From Tetraselmis striata (lineage: Eukaryota; Chlorophyta; Chlorodendrophyceae; Chlorodendrales; Chlorodendraceae): a stretch of 64,000 nucleotides of DNA. The DNA is taken from contig VCJN01001114.1 of assembly GCA_006384855.1 (NCBI GenBank), positions 1 to 64,000 on the forward strand. Reading direction: 5' to 3'. Under the pieces are notes generated by a model. It was not told the DNA's origin. It saw nothing but the letters and a program-made list of their open reading frames with translations, and made no database searches. The translations under genes were made by a program, and so were the position numbers. Below, piece after piece: positions 34,901 through 45,365 of the stretch (position 1 is the stretch's first letter; each line of letters starts with the position of its first letter).

Positions 34901-37900
34901 CAGGATCCGCTGCACCCGGAGCTTGCGGGCAGCCGCAGATTCTTTATCGGGGAACAGCAAGCCGTCGTCCTCCGCCACCTCCTCCTCCTCCTCTTCTGCC
35001 TCCTCTAGCTCTACTGCTTCCTGTACCTCTTCCACATGCTCCGCCGTCCGAACTGTCGCCTGCCGGCTCTTGCCCTTTGCCACACGCTCCAGGCCCTGCG
35101 AAATTTCGGACTACATAAGCTCTTGCAGGGCTATGCATATCTATGCCTCCGGAGACCCATGCAGCAATCATTTCCTGTATATTTGTCACATGGCATCCTG
35201 AATCTAAAATAATCCAAGACCTATCCTTATGCAGCAGTCAAAAGTATGTTGGCAGCCATGGGGAGGCATGGGGATATTGGCAGCGGTTGCTGGCAGGGCC
35301 AACACTGCTTGCCAGTCTATGCCCGGGGCCCGCACACTGAGCAGGCGCTTGGTCGCTTTGGCTTTTGAGCATTGGCTAGGGATAAGCCCGGCTTTGTTCT
35401 TGACCAGAGTGGCCATGATGTCGCGGCGTGTGAGGAGGTCGACCATGCTGTCGCGGATGCGTTTGTCCAGGCACACTGCCATGTGCAGCGGGGTGTTGCC
35501 GCTGTCGTCGCGCACGGTCACTACCGCACCCAGATCGCACAGCTGCGTGCATAGCTGCTCATTTCCCTGCACCGCACACACGCCCTGGTGATATATCTGC
35601 GTGGCAGGTTGGCGCACCAACCTACAGGCAAGGAATGCGGGCCGGGAACTGGCTACAAAACTGAAGCCCCGTCGAATTGGCGTTAACTCCCATGGTGCCG
35701 GAGGTAGGGCGGCACCTGCAAGACGGCCTGGTGGAGAAGCGTCTGGCCAGTGTCCTTATCTGGCATGCTGATGTCTGCACCGGACTGCACAAGCTTGGCG
35801 AGAAGGGCCGTCGGTGTCTCGCTGCTGCCCACCACCGTGTGCAGCCTCAGCTCCTTAGCGCTGAAGCCCGGCATGCCCGCCAGGAAATCAAGCAGTAGCG
35901 TGTTATGATTCTCTAGTGCTTCCTGTACCGGCATGTCCAGCGCAGATTGTCAGGAATCATATCAGTTGACTTGTCTATCGGTGTTTCTGACATACAGCCT
36001 TGTGGCAAAGCAAGTCGAAGGATGGGACTGTGCCTCTGCCAATCGCTGCAGCGCGCCATCGGTCTGCATGATGGGCTCCATGACAATGTCAGAATGCTGC
36101 TTCAGCCAGCGGTGGACACGATCTCTGTCCGCATCGGCCATCCCTATCACAAACACGCTGCTGAGCATCCCGCAGCTCCAGTCCTCTGACACCTTGTCCA
36201 CCAGGGCTTGCATGGCCGAGTGCCCAGAGGCAAGCTTCTGTGGATTTGCAGGCAGCAATACAAGATTTACATACGCAGTATGCATGAGCTTTGTGTCGAC
36301 AGGGAAAGCAGACATCTTGGCCCTTACCTCCAGCGCAAGCATGAAGGGCGAGCGCAGTTCGTGATTGACAGCGAGTATGCTGGCGCCCTGGTCCATCAGG
36401 TAGCGCGCGACGCGTGGATACAGCATCTCCACGGCGCCGTGCAGGACGGTACTACCGTTCCCTGTGGTAGTGCTGTTGAGGTAGCCTGGCCGAGAGGCCT
36501 CGGGCATGCAGTCCATCATCGTTTTCAGCATGTCAGATGGGCGGTCCCCAACACAGTTCATCACTATTGCATGGAGTACAGTGCTACCGTCATGGCCTAT
36601 CTCCTTCACGCTTGCGCCAGCCTCAAAGAGCCGGATCGCGATGTGAGCCTGCTCATCCTTGACAGCCAGGTAAAGCGGTGTGTTGCGCTGAACCTTCCCC
36701 TCCAGGAACCTCGCCATATCCTCGTCGGACAGGGCCTTGGCAGCCGCCTGCAGCAGGATTTCAACTTTCTGGAGGCTGTGAACGTGAACTGCGTAATACA
36801 GGGCAGAAACGCTTGAAAATTCTGCAGCCTTGAACTTCATCAACAAGTCTGCCTTTTCCACAACTGCCTTCAGAACCTGGCAAGGCGTACCACATGCATT
36901 GGTTACGGGCGGCAATGATACACCACCTCAGAGTGTCCGCATCCATAAAATGCAGGCCAGCTGTGCAAATCGGCCCCTCACCGCCACATTGGCGTGCTCA
37001 ACGGCTGCCCCAAGAGGGGTAAGGTCATCCGCACTGCGCTCATTATACGTACGCTTGAGGCTGCTGTAGCCGCTGAAGATTAGATTTAAAAGCTGCAGGG
37101 GCGCTCCTTGCCGAATTGCTGCAGTCAAAGGGGCGTCCTCGGTCCTCAAGCTCTTCAGAGCAGCCAGCTTGAGCGACTTGCTGGTGACCTCAGGTTTCAA
37201 CCCTGCCAGGGCAGCCTCTGCCACCTGGAAGTGCTTGTTAGCGATGGCACCACCCATGGCCTGCACGGCATGACCAAACACATCGATACCGCTGAACACT
37301 GTCAACGTCTATCACCGCGCCAGCACTGCCCAGCCAACAAGACATACAGCAGTGGGGCGCGTACCGTTTTGGCCCCAAGACTGTTGTTTTCCTGATCAAA
37401 CACCACCTCCTCCCACTTGAGGTCGAGCAGCTTGCCAAGCTGATTCAGGATTGGGAGGCTGCCCGCCTTGGTGCAGGCATGCCACAACAGGTGGCCCGCC
37501 GCGTTGCGGAGCGTAGCAGCCTCACGCTCGAGGTCATGCTTCTCAAGATCAGCAATACACTTCTTGCACTTGGGCAGGTTGCCAGTAATAACCGCCTGCT
37601 CCAGCTCCTGCACAATCTGCCGGACATTACGCGCCAGCTGGTCCACAGCAGGCCAGGGAGGTACCGCAGCCTCAGCGGGTGCTGCTCTGGCGGCATTCGA
37701 CTTCCGCTCTGTCTTCGAGGTGGGGGCAGTAACAGGTGCTGCAGCTGTTGCTTTCGACTCCTGCAACTGCCGCTGCCGCTGCCGCAGTGCCTCGTCTTCC
37801 GCAACGGCCGCCGCGCGCTGCTTCTGCTGCAGGTGCTTTAGAACAACCTGGAGTGCCGCCTCAAGGCGTCAGGCATCAGAGTGCAGACACATGAGAGCAG

Positions 37901-40900
37901 GCAAGTGCGTGCCAGAGAGCATGAATACCTTGTAGTACTGGTGCGCCTCCTGGGAACTTTCGTAGCCGGCCATGGCTTTGGCCTCCTGCATCGGCGAGAT
38001 GCTGTCGCGTCCACACGGAGTGTTCCAAGCAGCCGGAAAGTCCGGGGGGCTGAGGATGTCCAGCATTTCGAAGCTTGCCCGCTGCTTCAGCGCGAGCCTC
38101 AGCGGGGTGCAACCGGCCTGAAGACCCAGAACACCGCCAGCGTCAGGACAACTCTGTGCAGCCTCTTTCTGAAGCAGGGGGGCAGGTGTGTACCGATGGG
38201 GGCAAACCTCATTTTTGGGGCAACACTCCAGCAGCGCCTCCCGCCGGCACTTGACAATGTGAGAAACAATCTCTTTTGAGTTTAGCGCCACGCATTCGTG
38301 GATGATGCATTTCTCTTCGGTGTTTTTTGCAGGATTGGCAGGCAAGCGCATCTGTGTCCACGAGTCCTTGAAGTGCCATCGTGTTAGAAGCTCCTGCGCA
38401 GCTACCAAGCACCTCTCGAATCCCGCTGGGGATGCACATGATGCTCTCCAAATAAAACAAATACGCAGGGAAAGGTGATTGTGTGTAGGGTTGAGGAGCG
38501 GACGGAAGCAGGGGGGTGATTGATTAGCCATTCGCACCTTGAGCACGTCGATGCTGGGCTTATGCACAGCCGCCATCCAGACAAGAATACGCAGCGTGAT
38601 GTCCGGCAGCAAGTTCCCCATGTCATCAAGGACGCTCCTCACCGCAGCTACGTTGCGGTCATTCACGGCGTGCGTCACCGCCTTCTTCATCTGCGCCAAC
38701 TTCACATGCAGCGCCGCAAGGGTCAGTCCGGGCTCCGATGAGGGCGGTTAGCACTCCTTTGGTGGTGGCGGCAGCATGGCTCACCTGCTTCTCCTTCTCC
38801 TCCTTGGTTACAGCCTCTCCAGCAGGTTGTGCAGCACCCTGCGCAGCCGCCTGCTTCCCGGCGTCTTGCTTCCCAGCAGCCTGCGCAGTACCTTGCTTCT
38901 CAGCTTCTGTCTTTGCAGCAGCCTGTGCAGCAACCTGCCTCTCGGCTTGCTTCTTTGCGGCAGCTTGTGCGGCAGCCAGCTTCTCAGCTTCATGCTGTGC
39001 AGCAGCCAGCTTCTCGGCTTCCTTATTGGCCGCAGCGCGTGCAGCCAGCTTCTCGGCTTCCTTATTGGCCGCAGCGTGTGCAGCCAGCTTTTCGGCTTCC
39101 TTCTTGGCCACAGCGCGTGCAGCCAGCGTTTCGGCTTCCTTCTTGGCAGCAGCTTGTGCGGCAGCCAGCTTTGTCCGCTTCCATCTTTGCGGCAGCCTGC
39201 TTTTCGGTCTTCTTCTTTGCGGCAGCCTGCTTCTCGGCTTCCCTCTTGGCAGCAGCCTGTGCGGCAACCTGCGCGGCAGCCTGCTGCAGTCGTATGCATT
39301 ACTCTGTCAGCAGTGAAGGCGTCCCCGGTATTGCCACTCTCTACCCCCAACCAGCACACCATCTCCATCACCACCATCGTTAAGGCACCCACCCAGCTAC
39401 ACGACCCAGCAGGCCACTGCCAACCCACCTTCTGTGCCAGCGCTGTCACAGCTGTGGTGCAGCACTGCTCTGACTGCTGCACCAAGCTGTCCAGCCTGTG
39501 CAGCGACGAGCCGCTGGTGATCATGGCTCGCGCGCTGTCCCAGTCAATCTGGCTGAGCGTGTCGATACCTACATGCCATTCCGCACACGCCGACACGGTC
39601 AGCGCGGGGGGGGGGGGGGGGGGGGGGGGAACAGCAACGATGTGCTTAAGAGAGACAGGTGGTGGGTGCGCGGCGGGGCAGGGGGGCCCACATTGCTGGA
39701 ATTCCTGTTGGCTGAGCAGCTTCCTGGCCTGCAGCAGGATTTCCGTGAGGCTGTCCAGTACAGCGACCTCCACCTCATGTGCGCCATCCTCCCTCATCGC
39801 TGCCTCCTGCACCGGCGCCCAAAACGTTTCTTCTGGGTGTGGTTGCGGTGGTGGCGGAGGTGGAGGCGGCGGAGGGGGTGACAGTGGCGCCTGTGGTGGC
39901 TGAGACTGGGCACCTGCCGCCTCCCTATCTTCCTGCGCTTTCCTGGTGAAGTCATACGCACGGAGATCGTCCTCCCCGTGCGCGAAGTGGCACTTGTCGC
40001 CTCGGGTGCACTTGCCATACATGGTGAAGTACGTGCACAGCTTGGTCTTGAAGTTCCAGGGGGGCGCAAAGGCAGGCTCCGCTGCTGGGGCCGTCCGCGT
40101 GACAGGCGCTCGCGTTGGGATGCGCCGCAGCTGGTGTTCGCCATGCGCAAATGTACATTTCTTCCCCCGCGGGCACCGCGTGCCGGCCTCAAAGTCCCGA
40201 CACAACTGCGTCCTGTAGTTGCGCGACTCGGGGTCGCTGCTGTCAGCCTTGGCGGCTGCGGCGGAAGGAGCGAGAGGCTTGGCTTTCGCTGGGCGTGCAG
40301 CTACTGGGGCGACGCCTGGTGCCTTGGCCACCTTGGCATAGCCTGAGGCTACCGGCTGGCTGGCAGCAGGCGCAGCCTCAGAGGTTTCCTCGGACAGCGC
40401 AGGGAAGTCCGCGTCACTTATGTTGGTTTGCTCCAGAGGGGGCGGGGAAGGGTGCAAGGCTGCGCGGTACTGAGGCAGGCCAGGCGGCGGCAGTGGACGC
40501 TCCCCCACATTGGTATATCCGGAGCCCATCGGCTCGCTCATTAGCGGCACAGCCTCCGGAGTTCCCTCGGAAAGCGCAGGAAAGTCGGCGTCGCTCGTGC
40601 TGGTTTGACCCAAACGGGGCGGGTTGGGCTCCAACGCTAATCTGTACTGAGGCAGCCCTGCTGGAGGCAGTGGGGGCCGCTGATCCGCGGAGGACGATGA
40701 TGCTCCATCTCCTCCCGTGCCCAACGAGAAGCCACCGGGCGGAAAAGCAGAAAACTCTGCGACAGGGGGCTGCACCGGATCACTAAACCATAAAGGTGTC
40801 TGACTCTCGGAGGACAGTGATGCACCTTCCCCGCCTGACCCCATCGCGATGCCACGGAACTGGAACGCAGGGTACTCGGGGGCGGGGGGCGGCCTGGGCG

Positions 40901-41021
40901 GGAATGCCCCACCTCCTGGAGACGGCGGCTGAGCTGCGCTACTGCTTGCCCCAGGGCCAGGCGCCCAATATCCGGAGTCTGGGAGGACCCGGCGAGGAGG
41001 AGCAGGCGGCGCCATACTCAA
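21082..41021 (-). CDS. Giant CCCH zinc finger, ankyrin-like, SF1 (TRANK1-type) helicase
   Basis: One gene of about 40 exons, with the start codon at 41021 and the TAG stop at 21082. The spliced product is about 4,000 residues. Order: Pro-rich N terminus with two CCCH fingers (residues about 268-353), an Ala/Lys/Glu helix, an ankyrin-like region, a linker and accessory domain, a UvrD/Rep-type superfamily-1 helicase, and a long helical C terminus ending in a Gly/Arg-rich tail. Helicase landmarks are the Walker A GRSGTGKTT, DEVQDFTQAE (Walker B), GDTCQTIARG, NYRTHSG, SKGLEFDDVF and LYTAITRAKN. The helicase is most like vertebrate TRANK1 by its motifs and flanking phrases. For nearly all introns, donor (GT) and acceptor (AG) sites give a continuous phase, which strongly supports a single gene. 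Uncertain junctions are exon 2/3, exon 10/11 and exon 33/34. One apparent extra base lies in the Ala/Lys/Glu array. The CCCH fingers suggest RNA binding and the helicase suggests nucleic-acid remodelling; the actual role is unknown. Confidence 0.8.
26602..29554 (-). other. Helicase gene exons 28-33: helical post-helicase region
   Basis: Exons: 29279-29554, 28788-29069, 28452-28664, 28171-28311, 26869-28062 and 26602-26763. EEWLKRAENLFDNSLYDLASKSYTTAGD matches the region after the TRANK1 helicase; the repeated helix pairs (Ala-rich, with a YxxAxxxY-like spacing) look TPR-like. Exon 32 (398 codons) is the longest uninterrupted coding stretch after exon 1. Confidence 0.7.
29872..30144 (-). other. 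Helicase gene exon 27: motif VI
   Basis: The exon encodes 91 residues with LKHLYTAITRAKNNVVIFD, the UvrD-type motif VI that contains the arginine finger (TRA). The flanking acceptor TTCTCAG and donor CTG|GTGGTG keep phase 0. Confidence 0.8.
30530..32223 (-). other. Helicase gene exons 21-26: motifs II-V
   Basis: Exons: 32087-32223, 31755-31964, 31510-31613, 31231-31399, 30892-31092 and 30530-30742. Walker B reads DEVQDFTQAELLL (about 31575). GDTCQTIARGIGFRF is the motif III equivalent, TNYRTHSGIIDVA motif IV, and VSQSKGLEFDDVFLVDFF motif V. All phases join without loss. The intron after 32087 starts GC rather than GT. Confidence 0.8.
32376..33471 (-). other. Helicase gene exons 17-20: P-loop and domain 1A
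   Basis: Exons: 33271-33471, 33023-33085, 32673-32828 and 32376-32553. SPKEQEIIEM is the Q-motif-like start, followed by SVLLLGRSGTGKTTCAVYR, a complete Walker A motif of the UvrD type. VFLTASATLKEQV and PLFLTTKLFTQMLD fit the TRANK1-like continuation. The 195 bp intron 32829-33022 contains two C tracts on the coding strand. Confidence 0.8.
32829..33022 (-). other. Intron with two poly-C tracts (coding strand)
   Basis: The intron between exons 18 and 19 contains C tracts of about 22 bases (about 32860-32881) and 21 bases (about 32982-33004) on the coding strand. The first lies about 30 bases before the TAG acceptor, where a polypyrimidine tract is expected. Confidence 0.7.
33607..35095 (-). 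other. Helicase gene exons 13-16: acidic linker and pre-helicase domain
   Basis: Exons: 34847-35095, 34255-34692, 34019-34162 and 33607-33855. The linker carries a run of glutamates (near 34980). PWEFAITREA, then SKSGRIVFEALAPP, then LRLWVITLDHDRYESR and IEASHRRSQN match the stretch that precedes the helicase in TRANK1-like proteins (small toxin-like RNase fold, then WxxxLDHDK). A second acidic run (near 33725) follows. Confidence 0.65.
35336..38690 (-). other. Helicase gene exons 4-12: ankyrin-like region
   Basis: Exons: 38538-38690, 38208-38393, 37929-38117, 37365-37847, 36982-37308, 36328-36876, about 35992-36237, 35716-35922 and 35336-35584. Ankyrin-type phrases are GCTPLRLALK, DAPLTAAIRQG, NTPLYLAVKDEQ, GSTVLHAIV, GSTVLHGAVE, GQTLLHQAVLQ and NTPLHMAVCLD, usually followed by Gly-Ala/Asp-x-(I/V). 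The repeats are irregular and interspersed with long insertions. Ankyrin repeats normally bind proteins. Almost all introns here are in phase 0, which would let exons be shuffled or duplicated. Confidence 0.7.
38785..39283 (-). other. Helicase gene exon 3: Ala/Lys/Glu repeat helix
   Basis: Units of the form AAAKKEAEKLA repeat about twelve times and would form a long single helix or coiled coil. The donor is CAG|GTGAGC. The reading frame shifts by one base near 39170, where AAAG stands in place of AAG. Either a base was gained (or miscalled) in this repetitive stretch, or the exon really begins at 39168, after an unusual acceptor. Confidence 0.6.
39429..41021 (-). other. Helicase gene exons 1-2: Pro-rich N terminus and tandem CCCH fingers
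   Basis: Exon 1 is 39692-41021 and exon 2 is 39429-39568. The intron between them splits a TGT codon in phase 1. Two fingers of the C-x8-C-x5-C-x3-H type read LCRDFEAGTRC...CTFAH (about 40210-40130) and LCTYFTMYGKC...CHFAH (about 40050-39975). Both have the lead-in (Y/F)(R/K)T(Q/K)LC of TTP-type RNA-binding fingers. The 250 residues before them repeat a Pro/Gly/Ser-rich module with LPQYR and DFPALSE several times. The DFPALSE phrases resemble short motifs in RNA-associated proteins, but no function is claimed. Confidence 0.75.
39569..39691 (-). other. Intron 1 with poly-C tract (coding strand)
   Basis: This 123 bp intron carries a C tract of about 24 bases at 39606-39629, ending about 35 bases before the ATGTAG acceptor. 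Donor T|GTGGGC and acceptor TAG|GTATC restore a TGT codon. The frame is also open across the intron, as a Pro tract, so an unspliced reading would not be broken. Confidence 0.7.
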
Positions 41022-42769
41022 TGGGAGCTGGCCGCTTGCGCTACAGGAACCCTACAGCCACATGCACATGTGTAATGTTTAGGAAGGTAGCTGATTGGAT
41101 TCCAAGACACAGATTTCAAGGCACTTAGACTTTATCGCTGACACTTCATGTCCGGAGACCCAGCCGATTTTGCGTATGCAGGGGTCCCGCGTGTTGAGAC
41201 GCGGCTTTACTGGCCAAAAAGATGTTGAAGAAAACCTGGGAACTCTTGGTTGGTGAGTGTCTTCAGCACCTCCCGCCTCTGTCTATCAGGGCGTCAAGCC
41301 CGATACGAGTGCTGCTAGCACCTCGTCTGAATGCCTGGACTCCATTCAATTCTATGCAGCATTTACGGTATATTGTATGCAATATTACTGCACTTTGTCT
41401 AGTCGCTTTTTGTTGTATATCGTATCCATGATGATGATAAGCAGTTGTGATTTCAATGCAGAAATTATGCCCTCAAGTAATCAGCGATGTGACATAAAGA
41501 GTAAGGCTGCACATATTCTTCCATGATTCATTTAAGGCATTACTACTACAGGTGCCACGATAGCCTAGCACCTAATGTGGCAGGACAAGCAAGGATGGCA
41601 GTTGCTGATCACTTCATTGCGTCTAAGTACTACCTCGTATCCGTATAGACCATAGTGCAGGTGCCAGTGTTTGCGCGTTATCGTACGAGTATATAATAAA
41701 TGATGCACCGCCAGCAGCAGCATACATACATTCCCTTATCCCTTCATGTTGAGTGGCCGAAATTCGACACCGGTGCGACCTGTATTCTATAAAGTACTGG
41801 AATCTGGAGCGGCCAAACCTGAAATGCACCGGCTCGACCCGCATGGAATTCTGTCGAGAAGTATCAGGCACTGTAGCGATTCATACACGAAATCGAAAGC
41901 GGGGGTGCTTTATCTCGGGTGCCTGTCTGCCTGCTTACCCGCCTGCGTCCGGGCTACGCAGCACCATCTTTATCATTTTTGGTGTCACCATCAGGCAAAG
42001 CAATTCTCCTGTAGTTTTACCCATTCTTACTCCTACCATGTCAGTAGTCATATATGGTATACGAGTACAGGCAACGGATGAATTATTACTCGTGTTTAAT
42101 ATGATGTAAAAAAATGTGACAATCGCACTGGACAGTGGGATAGGTGCAGGTGTATGGATAGAAATAAACACATACTGTGTGATACAGAGAGTCGTCTAAG
42201 CAGTTTTCCACTGTCAACCGGCAACTTCTCTCGGCCGCAAACTGTCGGAGTGTCGCGGGTGAGTCGACCAATTGCCTGCAGGTGCAGGAGTTGCATACAT
42301 AGGATGTGCGTAACATGTGTACGCCTTGGTTCGTTTCGGACAGATAGAAAAGGGCAGTAATGCCCTCTGGTCGGGCACGGAGGGGCAGAAATGCCCGAAA
42401 AGCTCAACTGAGTCGAGATGGTAAGTCCTAATAACAGTAGGGTTTACGAGTTCCTCTATCTAGAGAATCAGGGACATGGCAGTGGGCGTGTCTCAGCGCT
42501 TTAACTGAGTGTCATGGGCAGGCGATATTACCACGGGCATTTTAATGCAAAATCGCGTACAGATATCGTTATATGTTTTATCGTAGGTAGTGTTTTAGAT
42601 ATATAATTACATGACCTAGCTGCGAAAACCCGTAGGTAGTCAGGTACAAGGTGCTGCCCAAATTGTCAGGAAGTACAGGTACTTGTACCAACATACAACA
42701 ATTCTGTACCTGTAGTGTAGTATACTACCTGTACGGGTCCTCGTCACGATAGCGTGATATGACGTAGTA
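41022..42769. other. 5' flank of the helicase gene; no gene recognised
   Basis: No coding region was recognised. The sequence immediately upstream of the helicase start is the best place for its promoter, but no element could be identified. Confidence 0.3.
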
Positions 42770-42925
42770 CAATCTTGCGAAATGCTTCGGCAATTTGCTT
42801 GATGACTATAACGGAGCGTCGCCTACCCAGGGCTTTCCGTAACTGGATTGCTGCCTAAACGGCCGTCGTAGAGACGCTGCAAGGGTTTCACTGGTGCCAG
42901 TCCTGTCCCGGGGGCGGAAAAAAAA
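42770..42925 (-). repeat. Solo arm of the miniature inverted-repeat element
   Basis: The sequence from TCTTGCGAAATGCTTCGG to CCGGGGGCGGAAAA is about 95% identical to 3876-4026. The partner arm is absent here, so this may be a deletion product. Confidence 0.65.
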
Positions 42926-44570
42926 TGACGTAGTACACTTCGTGTTCGAGTTACAATCGACTATTAGCTCCCCCGGAGCTCGATTACATACTGGATTATG
43001 CTCACGCCCACACGGTCTTTAGGATTACTTGCCCCCAGGAACCCCTGTAGCGACTACATGCTATGAATCGATGCTGCTCGAACTTTTGTGCAGGGATAAA
43101 TAAGGGCCAAGCCTCCGCCTTTTCTCAAAGCGGCGAAGCCGCTACCCGTACATCTCTACACAGGTATTATGTATTAACCCTAATCCCTAAAAACCCTTTG
43201 TTATTCATACAGCGACTATCAGCGCAGCACGCAGCGGGGCGCGGCAGGACAACGATGTATGATACTCCGGTGCGATAACCTGTAGTTAATGGTGATGTAA
43301 ATACAGGTTTCGAACTGTTAAGGGTTTGCTAGGTCTTATCGTGCGGGATCGAGGCCTTTCTCGTCGGCGCATTATGGTCTGGGAGCGTGCACTGCAGTGT
43401 CCTATTACATGGTGCGCAGGGTCGCGGCCGGCGCTGGAAGGCGGGAGAGTGGAGGGATCACCTCATACGAGGGCGCAGAACCGCTGAGACCACCCAGCAG
43501 TAACCCAGAAAGTCGGTCCACATCGGAGCTGGGGCTGCTATTGGATACGGCCGGGTGGGGGTAGGAGCTACCGGCGGGATGAGTCCGGGCGTGATCCGCC
43601 GCCGAGGAAGCCAATCCGTCTGCCCAGCCCGGTCGGCCTTGGCTGCCGCCCTCCCCCATCCCAGCCCAGCGCAGTGGCGGCCTTGCTGGTGCTGTAGAGA
43701 TGCCAAAGACAGCGAAGGACTTGCGTTGTCCCGTCTATGTCTGCGTTACGGCGGCGGCAAGTCTGGCCCGTGGGCCGGATGAACTAGCTGCTCCGTGCAT
43801 TATCCGAGGTTGCGCAGGACAGAGAGAACTCGTCTCCGTGCGACGATGCTATTGTAGCGACCGTGCCGAGCAGGAGCGCGGGTTTTTCACTTTCTCGTCA
43901 TCATTTTATTAGGCTGTAGTTGCGCGCGCGCCCTGCTGCTGTGGGCTGTGGCTGCTTTATCCGATATCCGCCGTCCGATCATCCGATGTCCGGCGGCGGT
44001 ACGAGTACGACAATTGTTGACTGACAGCGCATCGTCGCGCGAATTCGTCGCGATAGAATAAATAAATGTCAAAAGGATTTATTGATAATATAGGATAGGC
44101 GGGCCCGCAAAATTCGATTCTCCTTTAATATTAGTGCCATTTACTGGATAATGACTTAGACTGCATTTCATTTTCTGCCGTAACCGCAAATAATCGTACG
44201 GGTACCTGGTACGAATTCACGTTGCGGCTCGCGCGAGTAGTCGTAATCGCTTAACACGCAGTAGTATTTATATTAAAAAAACCGTAACCGTCAACTGCTG
44301 GCGGATTTGCGGCTCGAGGATTTGCGGCTGACCTCGCTGGTCGCAAATATCGCAATATTTACGACCGCCATAAATATGGCTCACTGAGCCGTAAATCGAA
44401 GTAATACTTTGCGTAGAATATACATGTTCAGCGCAATGTACAGGCCGGCCGCAAAGGGTCTTAGGGGCCAGGAGGCGCCATGCTTGCTACTCGGCCCGGC
44501 ACTAGCCCGGGCGGCGCCGGGGCGTGCTGATGCTGGGCCCGTTTGAACGTTTGAACTCACAGGATTGAGG
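42926..44570. other. Intergenic, nothing firmly recognised
   Basis: The minus-strand frame at 43405-43659 is Ser/Pro-rich and ends RLPAPAATLRTM, but no family or splice structure was found. The rest holds no recognisable gene. Confidence 0.25.
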
Positions 44571-44747
44571 GGGTGCGGTCAAACGTCACTGACCTTGCTC
44601 ATTTGCTAGTCGCCTGCCCACATCGTGCCGTGTTGGGTGCTCATCAGACTACAACACTCCCAACCGATTGTTCGCGATGGCCACCACCCGCCCTCGCCGC
44701 GCCCGCACTGGCGTGGCCGCAATCCCCGCTTCCAGGCGCTACGGGCA

Positions 44748-44962
44748 TGGATGACGACGACTTCTGGGCGGACAAGGAGAACGAAGAGCAAGTTGGTCCT
44801 GGAGGTGGGTTGGCTGACCGCGCCGTGCGGGGTAAATACGAGAGCACCGAGGACAGCGATGGGGAGGATGAGGATGAGGATGAGGACGAGGACGGCGGCA
44901 ACGAGGACGAAGGGGATGAGGAGAACGAGGGCGAGGGCGACGAGGACATGCGGATACAGTGA
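44748..44962 (+). CDS. Short acidic open frame
   Basis: The frame begins MDDDDFWADKENEEQ and runs 71 residues into Asp/Glu-rich low complexity before TGA. It might be a small acidic protein or a first exon, but simple GA-rich repeats also give such frames. No family was recognised. Confidence 0.25.
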
Positions 44963-45110
44963 CACTACCTCTATAGTGAATATCCGCCCCCCCCCCCCCC
45001 CCCTATGTTCACCATAGGGGTAGGTTCACTATGGGGTATTCACTATAGCCTTCCGGTAGTCTACCTCTACAGTGAAAAGGTAGGATTTTCAGGCCCTGGG
45101 GGGTCTTTGG
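44955..45110. repeat. Repeat with CTACCTCTATAGTGAA ends
   Basis: The stretch starts CACTACCTCTATAGTGAATAT, crosses a C tract of about 16 bases, and continues with an inverted ATTCACTATAG and a second CTACCTCTACAGTGAA. These ends match the flanks of the Copia element at 55535-55580 and 62570-62615, so it is a relative of the repeat into which Copia inserted. Confidence 0.5.
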
Positions 45111-45365
45111 TACGCCGCGGGGCGTACCAAGGCCTCGTGCGAGCGGCGACCGCATGCACGCGCGCTATGTACGCGGGACCGCGCGCCATCGTAGGATACA
45201 TCATGTACGAGTGCACGCGTACAGCATCCACACTGCGGTCCTTACCGGGTTCATAGTACCTCGCCAAGCTACCTACCTGGTCGTCACTCGCATCTCTCCC
45301 GCCGCCGCGATCGATCCCGAGCCCGCAGCCTGCGCCCTCGGACCCTTGGCGCTTGCAACGGTGCA

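Noticed and set aside
38659-39267. A separate small Ala/Lys-rich protein gene
   Set aside because: Its frame is flanked by good splice sites that connect to the CCCH exons upstream and the ankyrin-like exons downstream.
39590-39700. A Pro-rich coding stretch across the C tract at 39606-39629
   Set aside because: The frame is open, but donor T|GTGGGC and acceptor TAG|GTATC restore a TGT codon and remove the tract, as in other introns of this gene.
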